A stretch of 64,000 bases of DNA, from contig OY821791.1 in the NCBI GenBank assembly GCA_963682175.1, forward strand, positions 23,901,826 through 23,965,825, in the 5' to 3' direction. The position numbers and the translations under genes were made by a program. How positions within the stretch are numbered: the first letter of the stretch is position 1; each line of letters begins with the position of its first letter. This stretch comes from Triglochin maritima. Lineage: Eukaryota; Streptophyta; Magnoliopsida; Alismatales; Juncaginaceae. This document shows positions 22,056 to 33,447 of this stretch, one piece after another. The notes below the pieces were generated by a model. The model saw only the letters and a list, made by a program, of their open reading frames with translations. It searched no databases and was not told where the DNA came from.

Positions 22056-23092
22056 CTAGCCGCATGACTAGTTGACTTCAACGCACCAAGCTCAGACCAT
22101 GCTACCCCAGCCCGTCCCCTCACTTCCCTAGCTTCCCTAGGATCAGTCCTCATCACATCCTGACCCCAGCCACCATCTAAGAACGCTGCACCAGCCAGCC
22201 GACTCAAACAAGGAGCCAAAAGGGTATAGGACAAACCCTAGCCAGATCTTTTGTGCACCAGCCACACCCAACCAGATCTGTGTCCACCCCAAAACTCAGC
22301 CAAGAAGAAACCTCAGGACCCTTGGTCGGATCTCACCTGAGCTCACCGGAGCTCTGCTCCCCCTGGCTACCCACAGCCAGCCCCTTCTAGCGCATGCAAC
22401 CAACGCGCGCTAGAAGGAAATCGGTTGGTGGTGCAACCGTTGCACCAGCCACCACCTGATGTTGGCCGGCCCCTCCAGTTAACATCCCCTCCCCCAAAAC
22501 TCTTCAAGGGATAGGAACATACTTGATTTTCCGGAATAGGACCTGAGCTTGCCGGAAAACAACCACCAAAAACCTCCTCCAAGCCGCACACAAGGATGCC
22601 CACTAGTTGCTTCTTCAAAGTCTGCCGGAGATCAACAAATATCTCACCGGAGATGGAGGTGGTGGTGGCCTGAGGTGGTGGCGTGGAGAAGGGGAAGGGA
22701 AAGGAGATTGAGGATTGCTGGGGGTTAGGGTTGTGCTTTGTTTCTAGGAAACTAACACAAAAGGAATAGGGTGATTGCTAAATAATTCTCCATCATGACT
22801 TGGCAGCCATGGCAGCCCACCTACACACCTTAGCCCTGCACGCATAATCCAATTCCAAGCCAACTCCTACACTCGATTTGCACCTTATCTATCCGATTAC
22901 AAAACCACCCGACGGGTCGCCCCCCGCCTACGAGTCAATTTAACTCGCCCAAAAAGGAAACATTTCCTCGGAAGGAAATTTTGCCAAAACACAACCAAAT
23001 TCACACAAATCATACAACAACATAAAGATGATCCATAATCAAGCATAAGGATACATAAGACATAATAGTGTCGCAGGTGAGCGGGTCTTACA
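22056..23092 (-). repeat. Solo LTR, part 2 (chromovirus-like)
   Basis: Continuation of 8470-9398 after removal of the OTA element and one GTGCA. Rich in CCAGCC, ACCGG and GGTGG runs; ends GGGTCTTACA followed by GAACA. ORFs at 21992-22234 and 22367-22618 are noncoding LTR by composition and context. Confidence 0.8.
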
Positions 23093-24030
23093 GAACAAGA
23101 CAAGATATACCAGTTCTTGATCGGTCGGGACCAAGCTACGAACCAATCAGATCTCAGGTACTCCTTTCATATGATCTACCCCCTTTTCTCGCATAATTGC
23201 AATGGTCAACCACGAATAAACCCGATGCAAAGCAGTGAACCAACCAAAATAACAAGAATAGCAAGCCTTCACCACCATCCGCAACCCAACCCTAAACCAA
23301 AACGCAAAAGGAAAAGGCAACTATGGAAATCACAGGGATGATTACTACGACAACATCAAGAAGCAGGGTCATAACAAGAACCAATGTTGGTTCTTATACC
23401 CTCATATCCGATCGACGAAGGTGGGGATGGGAGAAAGAAGAGGGGATGGGGAGACAGAGGCGGCCGCGGCTCCAGAAAGCCTAGCATGGAAGAGAAGGGG
23501 AGCAAATGGGGTGTAGTCGGGTCTGACCCGAATGGAGCCATCGATGGAGATTCGCTCACGGATCCAAATTTGCCAATTCATGGGCCCAAACGGCTATTGG
23601 ATCCATTAACTCAAAGGATGAGCAGCAACTGGGTCACCTGTGGGCCATCTCAAAATCAAAACAAATGTAATTATTTAGGTTTGGTGTACCCCGTAATTAT
23701 ATTTGCTAATATTGCTAACTTTGTAACTCATCAAAAAAAATAAAGTTGGATTATAGATTTAGGAGCTATAGATAATATGACAGGAGACTCAAGTGTGTTA
23801 AATAATATTAAAACCAACTTAAATTCACATAATTTAGGTATTGTTGCTAATGGTAATCAAGTTGAAATAAGAGGGATGGGAGACATGAACTTGCTAAATA
23901 ATGTAGTCGAATATATTGTATGGACCATCCTTTGATTCAAATTTGTTATTGTTGCAAGGATCACAAAGAATTTGAATTGCAATGTAAAATTCACACCTTA
24001 TGATGTGTTTTTTCAGCAACGTACCACAGA
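23093..24030 (+). pseudogene. Old copia gag-protease, piece 2 of 3
   Basis: Plus-strand decayed copia of Ale/Retrofit type. At 23100-23160 is an IYQFLIGRDQAT gag block, at 23350-23400 a knuckle remnant (QGHNKNQCWFLYPHI), and at 23745-24000 the protease (WIIDLGAIDNMTGD, with the catalytic Asp followed by Leu for Ser; then VANGNQVEI and FTPYDVFFQ). Several stops interrupt it. It stops abruptly near 24030, where OTA sequence begins. Piece 3 (RT) resumes at 29909. Confidence 0.75.
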
Positions 24031-24848
24031 ATTATTGTATGCTCATTATATAAATCTAGCTCAAAAAAAATCTGACTTGGTCTTCATTCCTCCAATATTC
24101 ACACCACTAACCCTTCTACACATGTTATCACTTAAATTATTTTGCACGCGTCCTCTGGTGGTGAAGTATCATTCGGATCAACCATGACATTGATAATTCT
24201 TATAACTTTGGGCCTTGAGTATATATTTCTTTTTTTCCCGTGATTCAACACATTTGCTTTTTTTGACACTTTTACCCTTTTTGCATTCGTGTAGCGAGTT
24301 TGGTCGATAATCCCGAGCTGGTAGACTCAAGTTACCGGGTTTTAAGATACCCCTACGGACCAGTGACTCGAATGCTTGGGCTTTTGTAATCATTTTGCAA
24401 GATGTGCTTTCCTCACTATTACTCCCCTTTTATTTTCCTCAAGGCTTAATTGCTATCAGAAGTCCACACTTCCCGGTATATTTTCCTCAACCTCTGCTTT
24501 TTATCAACCACTTCAAAGATTTGATTCATCCAATTTAAGTGCATACATGTCTTAAAGGGTAATGGGTTATTTCTTTGGAATTTAGATTTATGTCATCATT
24601 TCTACAAGCAGAACTATATAATAAAGAACAAAAACTCAGTGCAATTTGTACACGGGTTTTGGCAGTTCAATCTTAAGTTATGTCATGGAGCATTGAATAA
24701 TTTTTTTTTTTACGAACAGAATATATAGAGAGATAGATAAACACCCCCCACACCTAAATCATGCATTGTCCTTAATGTATGCAAAGATAAAGCAAATGCA
24801 CTTATTACCTGAGTCAACATGTGGTAGAGGGATTGATTTTTCTCAGAG
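24031..24848 (-). other. 3' noncoding region of truncated OTA element
   Basis: Nearly the same as 10875-11690. The short ORF at 24178-24393 has a shifted counterpart at 11027 and is not convincing. The left end is a deletion junction with copia protease sequence. Confidence 0.7.
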
Positions 24849-27273
24849 TCAATCATAGTCAGAACTGGATTGAATGTCACCATGTTGGTGCATGTATCCA
24901 GTTGAATTGTTCCCCATGTTGCCCTGAGAGTCCTGGGGTAAAGATTCCACACCCCTCACATGTATTGGTTCTCTTATTTGCTCGAGTGATGGTGGGTGGG
25001 TAGATGAATTACTCCCCTTTTTCTCACTTTCTTTTTTATTTTGTGATGATTTATTTGATTCAGAAATCTTATAGATACGCGATCTCATCACAATATCACT
25101 TTGATTGCATACTATTTCTGGTTCACTATCAATATGAAAGATATTAAATTCAGCTTTTAAGTTTCCAAAAGATAGTTGCATGAGCCCATTTCGACAATTT
25201 ATCAAAGCTTCAGAAGGGGCTAAAAAGGGTCTACCTAGTATTACAGGGATTTGTCTCTTAGGATTGACAACAGGTTCAATGTCTAAAACGACAGAATCCA
25301 CTGGGTAAATGAAGTCACCAACCTTAATCAAAACATCCTCTACTATACCTCTTGGTTTCTTAACAGAACAATCAGCAAATTGAAGGGTTGTCTTAGAGGG
25401 TTTTAGTGGACCAAGGTTTAGTTGCTCATAGACAGAGAACGGGAGTAAGTTAACACTAGCACCAAGGTCTAGAAGGGCTTTGTTAATAAAAGAATCTCCT
25501 ATCACACATGAAATTGTGGGACACCCAGGGTCATTATACTTTAAAGGAGACGAGTTGGACAGAATAGAGCTTATCTTTTCAGTTAAGAATGCCTTCTTTG
25601 GTATGTTCGTTTTTCTCTTCTTAGTGCATAGATCCTTTAAGAATTTAGCGTAAGCAGGTATTTGTTGAATCATATCTAGCAGTGGAATATTCACCTTAAC
25701 TTGCTTAAATACTTCCAAGATTTTCTCCATTTGTGCACTTGAGCTCTTCTTGAGTCTATTGGGGAATGAGGCTTTAGGAACATAGACTCGCTCAGGTTGA
25801 GCTATAGGGTCAGGTTGACTAGGTTGGTTGGGATCTTCAAATTGGACTTCAGGTTCAATGGTTAGGTCACATGTGGGTGTTTGACGGTTAGATTGATTAG
25901 GAGCCCTAGGATTTAGCACATTGTTATCAACTTGTTTTCCAGACCGTAATGATACAACTGCATTTATTTGTTAGAACAGTCCCTCCTCATGAACCATTTG
26001 AACCGGTCTAGGGTTGTTACTTCCTAGAGGTGGTTGATAGGGCTGATATTGATTATTAGGTCTTGGATTCACCTCAGGTCGACTTGGAAACTGACCCTTT
26101 TCTCTTTCACCTACTATTTGTGCTAGTTGGCTGACTTGTGTTTCTAGACTTTGGAAGGATTGGGTGGTTGTTTGCATAAAAGTCTTAACCAAATTTTCCA
26201 AGCTTGTCAACCTGACATCATAATCTCCATTGTTACTAAACCCAGATGATGTATTATTTTGGTTATGCGGGTTTGGTTGTTGTCTAGGAGGTTGACCTTG
26301 TTTGCTCCACGAAAAATTGGGATGATTACGCCAACCCGGGTTATAGGTTGATGCGTATGGGTCATTTCTAGAATGGTTAAATGTGGCATTAACTTGTTCC
26401 AAGTCCGCACAATCCTCCATTATATGACCAGTTTGACCACATCTAGAGCAAGGGATAGAAGATGCTTGATTCACTAGGGGTTGGGTTTTTAGCTCTAGAC
26501 TTTCCATTCTACGCATAAGGGTAGCTAGTTTTGCTTCAGCAGCTACAGTGGCATCTACAGCTAAGACACCTGATTTGGGTTGACTTGCTATTCTAGATCC
26601 AATACTCGGGTTATTCGGTGCTCTAGCATTGTCCCATTGCATACTATGTTTGGCTAAATCTTCAAGAAAAGTCCAAGCATCATTCTCATTTTTGGACATG
26701 AAGTTTCCTTGGCTTACAGATTGTACCATAACCCTAGATGTAGGTGTCAATCCCTCATAAATAATTTGGCACAATTACCATCTTGGAATTCCATGATGAG
26801 GGCATTGGGTAACCAGACCTTTAAATCTTTCTAAATAGGAATTGAACGGCTCGCTCTCAGATTGAACGAATGCAACAATTTCATTCCTAATCCTAATAGT
26901 CTTATGGTTGGGCGAAATATTTCTTTAAGAATACTTGAACAAACTCGGCCCAACTCCTAATTGATCTTTCGGCTAGACTATATAGCCATTTCTTAGCGTC
27001 GTCCTTCAGTGCTAGAGGCACGAATTTAAGACGCACTGCCTCCTCAGAGATATGCTGGTATTGCATAAGGGAGCAGATTTCCTCAAATTCTCTAAGGAAG
27101 AGATATGGGTCTTCCTTAGAGGTGAACTTGGGCAACATACTCATGTATTGTGCATTCAGTTCGAAGTCGCGACCCGGTATGGTAGGCATAACGATGCACG
27201 ATGGCTGAGCAGCCATCGTTGGGTAGCACCGATCCCTCAGAGTCCTAGGCGGGTCCACTACATTTTCACCCAT
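24849..27273 (-). pseudogene. OTA gag-protease polyprotein, three disruptions
   Basis: The clearest gag-protease copy here. From the ATG at 27273: capsid domain (YLFLREFEEIC at about 27100, WAEFVQVFLKKYF at about 26920), then a frameshift near 26905 by one extra base. A stop follows at about 26775 where the sister copy has Gln. Next come the CCHC knuckle CSRCGQTGHIMEDC (about 26410-26455), the NPGWRNHPNFSW block, and a third break near 25970, where Lys became a stop. Protease: DLGASVNLLPFSVYEQL (about 25430-25485) and ILGRPFLA (about 25225-25250). It ends at 24849 with a Ser/Asn-rich tail. No RT follows. Confidence 0.88.
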
Positions 27274-28685
27274 TGGATCCGGGTGAGGTGATGCAACAGG
27301 TGAATTGGGGCTAAGCTCTAGACTGGAATCTAGATGAACTCGTGAGAGTCGATTGCTCAAGTCCCAAACCCAAATCTGAGTGCACCGGTTTGAATCAATT
27401 TTTGAATTCAAATTTGAAATTTAAATTCCAAATTCAATTTCAAGAAACAATTACCTTTTTTTATTTGTTTTTTCAAAAATGGAAACAAACAATAGAAGGG
27501 GGAAAGATGAGAAAGGAATCCTAATGTAGAGAATTGAGATGAGAAAAGAAAGAAGAATCAGATGAGAAAGGAAACTTTACTCTAAAAGATAGATGAGAGT
27601 GTTGGTCAGAAGTTTCCTAAACAAGCACGGTTCAAACAATCCTAGACCTAATGTAGCTTAAATCTAGACGACTCCTAACTGGTTGAGTCGAATTGGTTCG
27701 CTTGATTCACCTCCCTCACTAATCAAACCAAATTGGTCAGGCAGTGTATAACTAGTAGGGGCGCTTCTGACAGAGTCGGTGCCAATTAGACAACCACTTC
27801 GCTTGGAAGACTTACGTCAACACAAAAACACTTTCTAGACACCAAATTAAATTTGACCAGCTTCAAGTCATAGCAAGTCAAACCAATCTTCTCCTTAATT
27901 GAGTCCGAATCCTTAGGGGCCAATGTCTAATTGATTTTTAATTTTAAGGCTTGGGTGACACTTTAGGATTGTGATTTGTGGGCCACGGAAGGGTGATGAT
28001 ATCCCTACCGTATCTTTTCCTACGGAGTTGCCCTTAAGATAGTTTAACTTAAATCTAGCAAAGATAGTCAAACATTGGTCTTTAGTGGGGGACAATTGCA
28101 AGGTTGTATGCAAACTAAATTATATGCTTAAATGGAATTGATAAAAACCACGTGCGTACCTTGCCTCCAGCACTCTTCAACAAAAAATAGTTTGCAATAA
28201 TTTAGCAAGAATAATGCAAACAAAACACTATATGATGCATGCACTAAGTCCTTCTAATTTTGCCAATTTTTAGGTCAGAGTTGAATTATTGCCAATTATG
28301 GAATTTGAGCCTAACACGTGCAGTTCTACAAAAAGGAAATGTTCCGAAAATAGAAATTACGAGGAAAAAGGAAACAAAGGTTACCTATGCGTGCTCAGTC
28401 GGGTTCGCCGCCCACTCTCGAAAATTTCCAGTTGCTCTACGCGTCACCCAGAGATGGAGACGACCCCAGAAAAAATTGAAGCCCAGATGTTTCAGACGTG
28501 CGGCGGATCCGTCGCGGATTGTTCTTTAGGTGCGGCGATTTCGCCGCCCTTCTTGCTCCGACTGTGCCCGGATTTCACCGCGCACTCCGTTGTCTCCTGA
28601 AACGCAAACCCAAATAGTTAGATCGCACACACGATAAACAGAATAGAATCGAAATCACCAAAAATAAACAAAATCTTCATTGCCT
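27274..28685 (-). other. Leader of truncated OTA element
   Basis: Homologous to 19408-20821. Short ORFs at 28260-28600 overlap in two frames and match the sister leader with indels; not supported as genes. Confidence 0.6.
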
Positions 28686-28702
28686 CCCCGGCAACGGTGC
28701 CA
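28686..28702 (-). other. Primer binding site, tRNA-Asp (one mismatch)
   Basis: Plus strand CCCCGGCAACGGTGCCA, one C-to-T change from the site at 2216. Confidence 0.85.
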
Positions 28703-28708
28703 AAAACA

Positions 28709-29908
28709 TGATGGTAATTTTATTTATATCGCAAGTGCATGGCATCGATGAAGACGCGGCAAGTACGGGTCGAACACAAGGAGGGAGAGATATTGTTATT
28801 TTTGTGATTTTCGATTAAGGAAACAAAGAGAGAGAAATAAGGTTGGTTGGGGATTTTGGATTTTTAATTTTCTAAAGCAAGAACAACAAAAACAAATTAA
28901 GAATAAAGCAAATATGGATTTGAGTCCAGTGGGTGGGGGTTTAGATATCGGGTTTTGTTTAGAGAAATCTGAAACTTATAATAAATCACATTAGTTATAA
29001 AGCATTACATGATAAATGACTCAACATAAACTCAAGTAATCAAAATATACTAATATGAAATTAAAATAATAACATCATTTTTCTTCTCGTCACCCTAAAT
29101 CCGTCACCCCCACCCTTTGGAGAGAGTTAGAAACTCATGGATGGAGAGAAGGAGAAGGGGTCCTAGAGAAACTATGAAAGAAAACTAAAAACACGTAATA
29201 AAACCAACAAAATTTTATTGCTAAAGAATGGAATAAAAACAAGTTCTTTTACAACATCGTTTCGGGGCTATTTATAGCCGATACAAGGGACCCAAGTATG
29301 AAATAGGAATGTACACGCGTCATGTCACGACTGGACAAAATCCGGGGGCACGAATCGAAAGGGGTGCGGAGTTTTCGCCGCAAATCACATGTAATGGGCG
29401 GCGGAATCGCCGCAATTTTGGCTCAGATTTAATCCGGATTTTTCCTATGTGTTTATGGTATGATTAAAATGTCCTTTGCGCGTCTGGATTGATTTCTTTC
29501 CTTTCTTTTGAGCTCCGAATTAATTCTTCATATATTTGGAGATCCAAATTGATTTTTATTTAGAACTTCTCCAAAATAATATTTTGGTACTTGTAATTTG
29601 CAGTCGGGTCCTCGGCCGTTTTGCAATTAAGTCCCTGGCCACTTTTGTGCTTAGGTCCTTGGCCTTTTTGTAATTAGGTCTTTGAATGCTTTTATGCTTG
29701 GGTAGACTTCAATTTGAACCCCGATAATTTGAATTTGGTCTTCATGACAGAACTTAGTCTCTTGCACGCGTTTATGCTCGGGATATGGGTAATTTGCATT
29801 CAGGTCCATGTATTCTGTAAATAAGACTAAACACATACCTTAGTAGCATTTATTGATATAAAGTTAATCTAAATGAACGACATATGATGCAATGTATGCA
29901 ATGCATCA
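28709..29908 (-). repeat. 5' LTR of truncated OTA element (1200 bp)
   Basis: Plus strand TGATGGTAATT to GCAATGCATCA. Clearly homologous to 9399-10605 and 20845-22050 but more diverged from both than they are from each other. Confidence 0.88.
29269..29276 (-). promoter_or_regulatory. Candidate LTR TATA box
   Basis: TATAAATA on the element strand, conserved with 9966 and 21412. Confidence 0.5.
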
Positions 29909-30630
29909 GTACACTCAGACTTATGGCCTTGACTACGAGGAGACCTTCGCTCCTATTGCAAAAAATGAACTCGGTGCGTGTTCTTCTTTCTGTTGTAGCC
30001 AATCAAAAGTGGAATCTATTTCAGATGGATGTAAGGAATGCTTTCCTCCAAGGCACCTTAGAAGAAGAAGTATATATGATTCCTGCACCTGGCTATAATT
30101 CCTCTCACAATTGAGTTTGCAAGCTTCACAAATCAATCTACAGATTGAAACAATCTTCCCGAGCATGGAATGGCAAGCTAAGCGACTCTCTTTTATTATA
30201 TGGTTTTTGTTATATGGTTATGTTAAATTCTCTGCAGATGCTTCCATGTTCATCAAACAATAGACCACCACCACCATCATTATACTAGTTTATGTTGATG
30301 ATATCATAATTACTGGTAACAATGATAGTGAAATCAATCTAGTAAAACTATATTTAAAATTAAATTTGTCATCAAAGACCTAGGGTCCATGAAATATTGT
30401 TTAGGGATTGAAATTGCATATTATAAAAGGGTCTTTTTCTATCTCAACAATAATATGTTTTAGTTCTTCAAGAACTGGAAAACTAGGATCCAAACCGGCT
30501 AACACTCCTATCGAGACAAACTAAAAAGTGAGTCCCATGGATGGTGAACCCCTAAACGACACAAGCAATTCCATAGACTTGTTGGAAACTAATATATCTC
30601 ACTGTCACTAGACAAACATTGTTAGCATAG
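29909..30630 (+). pseudogene. Old copia reverse transcriptase, piece 3 of 3
   Basis: Starts inside the RT with TQTYGLDYEETFAPIA, then FQMDVRNAFLQGTLEEEVYM (about 30020-30080), a KSIYRLKQSSRAWN block (about 30130-30170) and a readable VDDIIITGN block near 30295-30315. It ends around 30600-30630 in the YLTVTRP region, where CACTA-like sequence begins. Frameshifts and stops throughout. Probably the same element as 23093-24030; the integrase between them has been lost. Confidence 0.78.
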
Positions 30631-31102
30631 ACTACTACAACACAACGATACACCGACAGTATATATTCGTCCGTGGGTGTCATCGATATATGTCCATTGG
30701 TGTTACATATGTCAGTGTTGCTCAAGTCAGATGGATGTACTGACAGATTGAGGTTGTCATTGTTATTTTGGTGCAAACTTTCCCGCCAAAATATTTCACA
30801 TTGTTTCATCGCATCGAACAACAATGACGGATAATCACCCACGGATGTTACATCTGTGTTAGGCACTGACGGATGTATCCGTCGGCGTAGGTTACATCGA
30901 CTAATATATATTCTGATGATTGGACACAACCACTGACGTATAGGTGCTGTGGGTGTTCAAAAGTGGTACGCTCCACCGATGGATATGTACAATCAGGGTA
31001 CGTCTACCAACAAATGTCACTACCCTCTCTAATCAATATAGTCTGTCGGTGTGTACCGACCACCAACAAACGACATGACCTACACCGACAGATATATTCC
31101 TT
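30631..31102. mobile_element. CACTA-like transposon fragment (subterminal repeats)
   Basis: Begins ACTACTACAACACAACGATA, like the CACTACAAC.A ends of plant CACTA (En/Spm) elements but not exact. About 470 bp hold more than ten direct and inverted copies of a motif close to CACCGACGG/CCGTCGGTG (for example at 30650, 30836, 30867, 30880, 31044, 31084). Arrays of short subterminal repeats of this sort are typical of CACTA ends and bind the transposase. No transposase gene and no second end is seen, so this is one end only. Confidence 0.55.
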
Positions 31103-32200
31103 TAGGATCTAACTAGCCCTAGAATTAGTCTAAAGGGGGTGGGGGTGAATAGACTAAATGGGTTCTTTAAAAGATTAAGCAAGAACACACTAAAATTGTG
31201 ACAATATAATAGAAGAGAGAGAGAGAATCACAAAATACTAGTATGATGTGTAGATGTTTGGATCTACCAACCGGATCCTAGTCCTCTCTTACAAATTTCT
31301 CCTCTTTGAGGAACTTCACGTCATCCACTAATTTGTCTCCCTGTTTCGGATAGGAAGATCTTGCCTTTACACTTCATGCTTGTAAACACTCTCGCCAAAC
31401 TTGGACCACCTTCTCACAATCAGAGAAGAGCTTCACTCCGAAAGCTATTACAACACTTTACTGAAGATTGCAATAACCACTTCTAATCTCGAGCACTTGA
31501 ATGATTGATGAAAGCAATGAATGATTCAAGTGGAAAGATTTAGTACAATGTGAAGTTTGAGAGCAAAAGGAAGTAGTATGAGTATGATAGCTTTTGAGAA
31601 AGGATTGATAACTTCGTAAAGTTGTTCTAAACTCTACATATAGGCTCTCAACTTCATCTAGCTGTTAGGATTGATTTGGTAAAGATTTGTGTAAGATACA
31701 CAATATAGAAATGGACAGAACACAAATGTGGACACCAACGGTCGACTTGTATGGACAAAGTGGTCGACCGTTTTCTTATAAATAAGAAAACGTTCGAACT
31801 TAAGTACAAGTCGGTTGAACATTATGGCTAGAACTTAAGTGAACGGTTGAACCTTGTCTACGTGGAGGTCGACCGTTATGAAGGTTTTGGAAAGGAAAAT
31901 GACAAACAAATGAGTTAGCGGTTGGACACATAAGGAATCCAGTTCCTTTTAAAATAACAGGGAGTTTGGAGCTTGAATAAATCTTGATTCGGTCGACCAC
32001 CGTCATGGCAAAGTTCGACCGGTGGCCAAAAAGAAAATTGGGGTAAGGTGAAGTATGTGTATATGACCACTGTATAATATGACAAGTATAACGGTCATGT
32101 TAAAGATGAATACAAAGTGTCAACGGTCGAACCAAAATCAATTTTTGGTCAACCGATTTGCACACTAATCGCGACACGTTGAACGACATAACCGATGAAG
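31103..32200 (-). repeat. Truncated Sirevirus LTR, reversed
   Basis: The reverse complement matches the 3' two-thirds of the LTRs at 52751 and 61837: the end block TTTAGACTAAT (reversed at 31110-31130), the GGACTAGGATC block (31270-31290) and the GGAGTGAAGCTCTTCTC region (31420-31445). It holds three exact GGTCGACC sites between 31740 and 32010. The TGTTGGC start is missing and the right limit is approximate. Confidence 0.7.
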
Positions 32201-32552
32201 TAAAATTGGGATTATTTGTATTACGTTTTTTCTTTTCCTTTTGTTTTTTTCTTCTTTCTTTCATTTTTTATAGTACTTGGTGTGTAATTCTCCCAGGGTC
32301 AGGTTTCATGCATCATTACCTATGAGGATTTACACTATCACGTACACCTTCCCCCATATCTCTACATAGGGCGATCCTTACCACCCGTGTAATGGGAGTT
32401 CTGTCGGTGCATCACATGTCAGATGCCTCGAAAGCACTAGGCACTAAGTCCCCTTGGACCTAATTTCACGAGTAAGAGGAGTCGTGCGAGAAGAGAGATC
32501 ACCATACTCACTTATTTGTTATCTACACACGAACCAAAACCCCTACACTTAA
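32201..32552. other. Unassigned host segment, part a
   Basis: Pyrimidine-rich tract at about 32225-32275, then unique-looking sequence with no ORF. After removal of the TSD-flanked elements it joins 38145-38283, 52670-52745 and 63473 onward. Nothing recognised. Confidence 0.4.
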
Positions 32553-32641
32553 TGTAACATCCCCGAAAACAGCGGAAAATTTAAACTTTTAAATATATGC
32601 TAATCAAAGGACATCATCCTCACACTGGGGACGCTACTCAA

Positions 32642-32644
<3 letters not shown>

Positions 32645-32679
<35 letters not shown>
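32645..32679. repeat. (AT)n microsatellite
   Basis: About 35 bases of alternating A and T inside the 3' LTR; the other LTR has only about ten (36104-36114). It expanded or shrank after insertion. Confidence 0.9.
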
Positions 32680-32684
<5 letters not shown>

Positions 32685-33306
32685 GGTGCTGCACCGTATA
32701 CAGGAGTTGTCAAAAGAATGACTACATCAAAATACAATATACAGATATACAAGTAGTCATAATAACCTCAAAACCGGCACGAGGACCCGACTCCAAGATG
32801 CGCTCGTCCTCAGTCACCACCCAAAGAGCTCCCGAAGAGGGAACCTGAAAGCAAACAACAATGCCGTGAGTCTCCCGAAGGAAACCCCGTATGCCAAACC
32901 CACCTACATGCAATGCGAAACATGACCTATCATACTAGTATTATGCCAAACATACATCATAACTGGTCATTCCCCAAACGGGTCATAAGGTCATAATAGT
33001 CATTTCCCCAACCGGGGTTCATTAGTCAAAAGTCTAGTTTTGGACATCCGTAGATACCCACCGCAGGCACATGCGGTCATACGGAAAATACACGACACAC
33101 CCCCACTCAAAGCTACACTAGTCATATGGGTTCGGTGAGGGTCACACGCACTTCCGAGTCATCATCAGATCTGATCAGTGGTCGAAGACCACAATCCGCA
33201 AGAGCCGTCGCTCTGGTCGGTCATACTCGCCAGCCGTGCCACAGCTGGACGATCACACTCGCCGGAACAACATCGGTCGAGCACATCCACCGGAACAACA
33301 TCGGTC

Positions 33307-33447
33307 GGTCATCTCCGTCGCCACACAGGCTAAGGCACAGAACTCTGTTGCACAAGGGCTAACAGTCATCTCCGTCGCCATACAGGCTAAGGTCATCTCC
33401 TTCTCCACAAAGGCTAAGGTCATCTCTGTCGCCACACAGGCCGACAG
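33307..33447. repeat. 27-bp tandem repeats in LTR, about four units
   Basis: Unit close to GTCATCTCCGTCGCCACACA plus GGCTAAG. The other LTR has one more unit (36742-36912). A spacer of about 30 bases separates the first two units. Confidence 0.8.

Larger units (their letters stand above)
24031..29908 (-). mobile_element. OTA gag-protease element, 3' end deleted
   Basis: Sister of the element at 9399: 5' LTR (28709-29908), tRNA-Asp site, leader, gag-protease frame and part of the 3' region. The sequence matches 10875-20843 (without its nest) and stops at 24031; the last 265 bases of internal region and the 3' LTR are missing. Five bases after the LTR (GTACA, 29909-29913) would be the target duplication, but the left partner is gone. 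It too lacks reverse transcriptase and integrase. Confidence 0.88.

Noticed and set aside
22056..23092. GC-rich stretch as a host gene or exon
   Set aside because: It is the second half of a solo LTR defined by GAACA duplications; no long frame with gene-like composition.
23384..23743. 119-residue ORF
   Set aside because: It lies over a decayed copia gag-protease frame; another frame shows the known blocks, and this one has no similarity.
32201..32552. Possible gene fragment in the host segment
   Set aside because: No reading frame, splice pattern or recognisable motif; left as unassigned.
33126..33362. 78-residue ORF present in both chromovirus-type LTRs (also 36561-36797)
   Set aside because: Conservation follows from the LTR duplication; the second half is the 27-bp repeat and palindrome sequence. 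No start context or domain.
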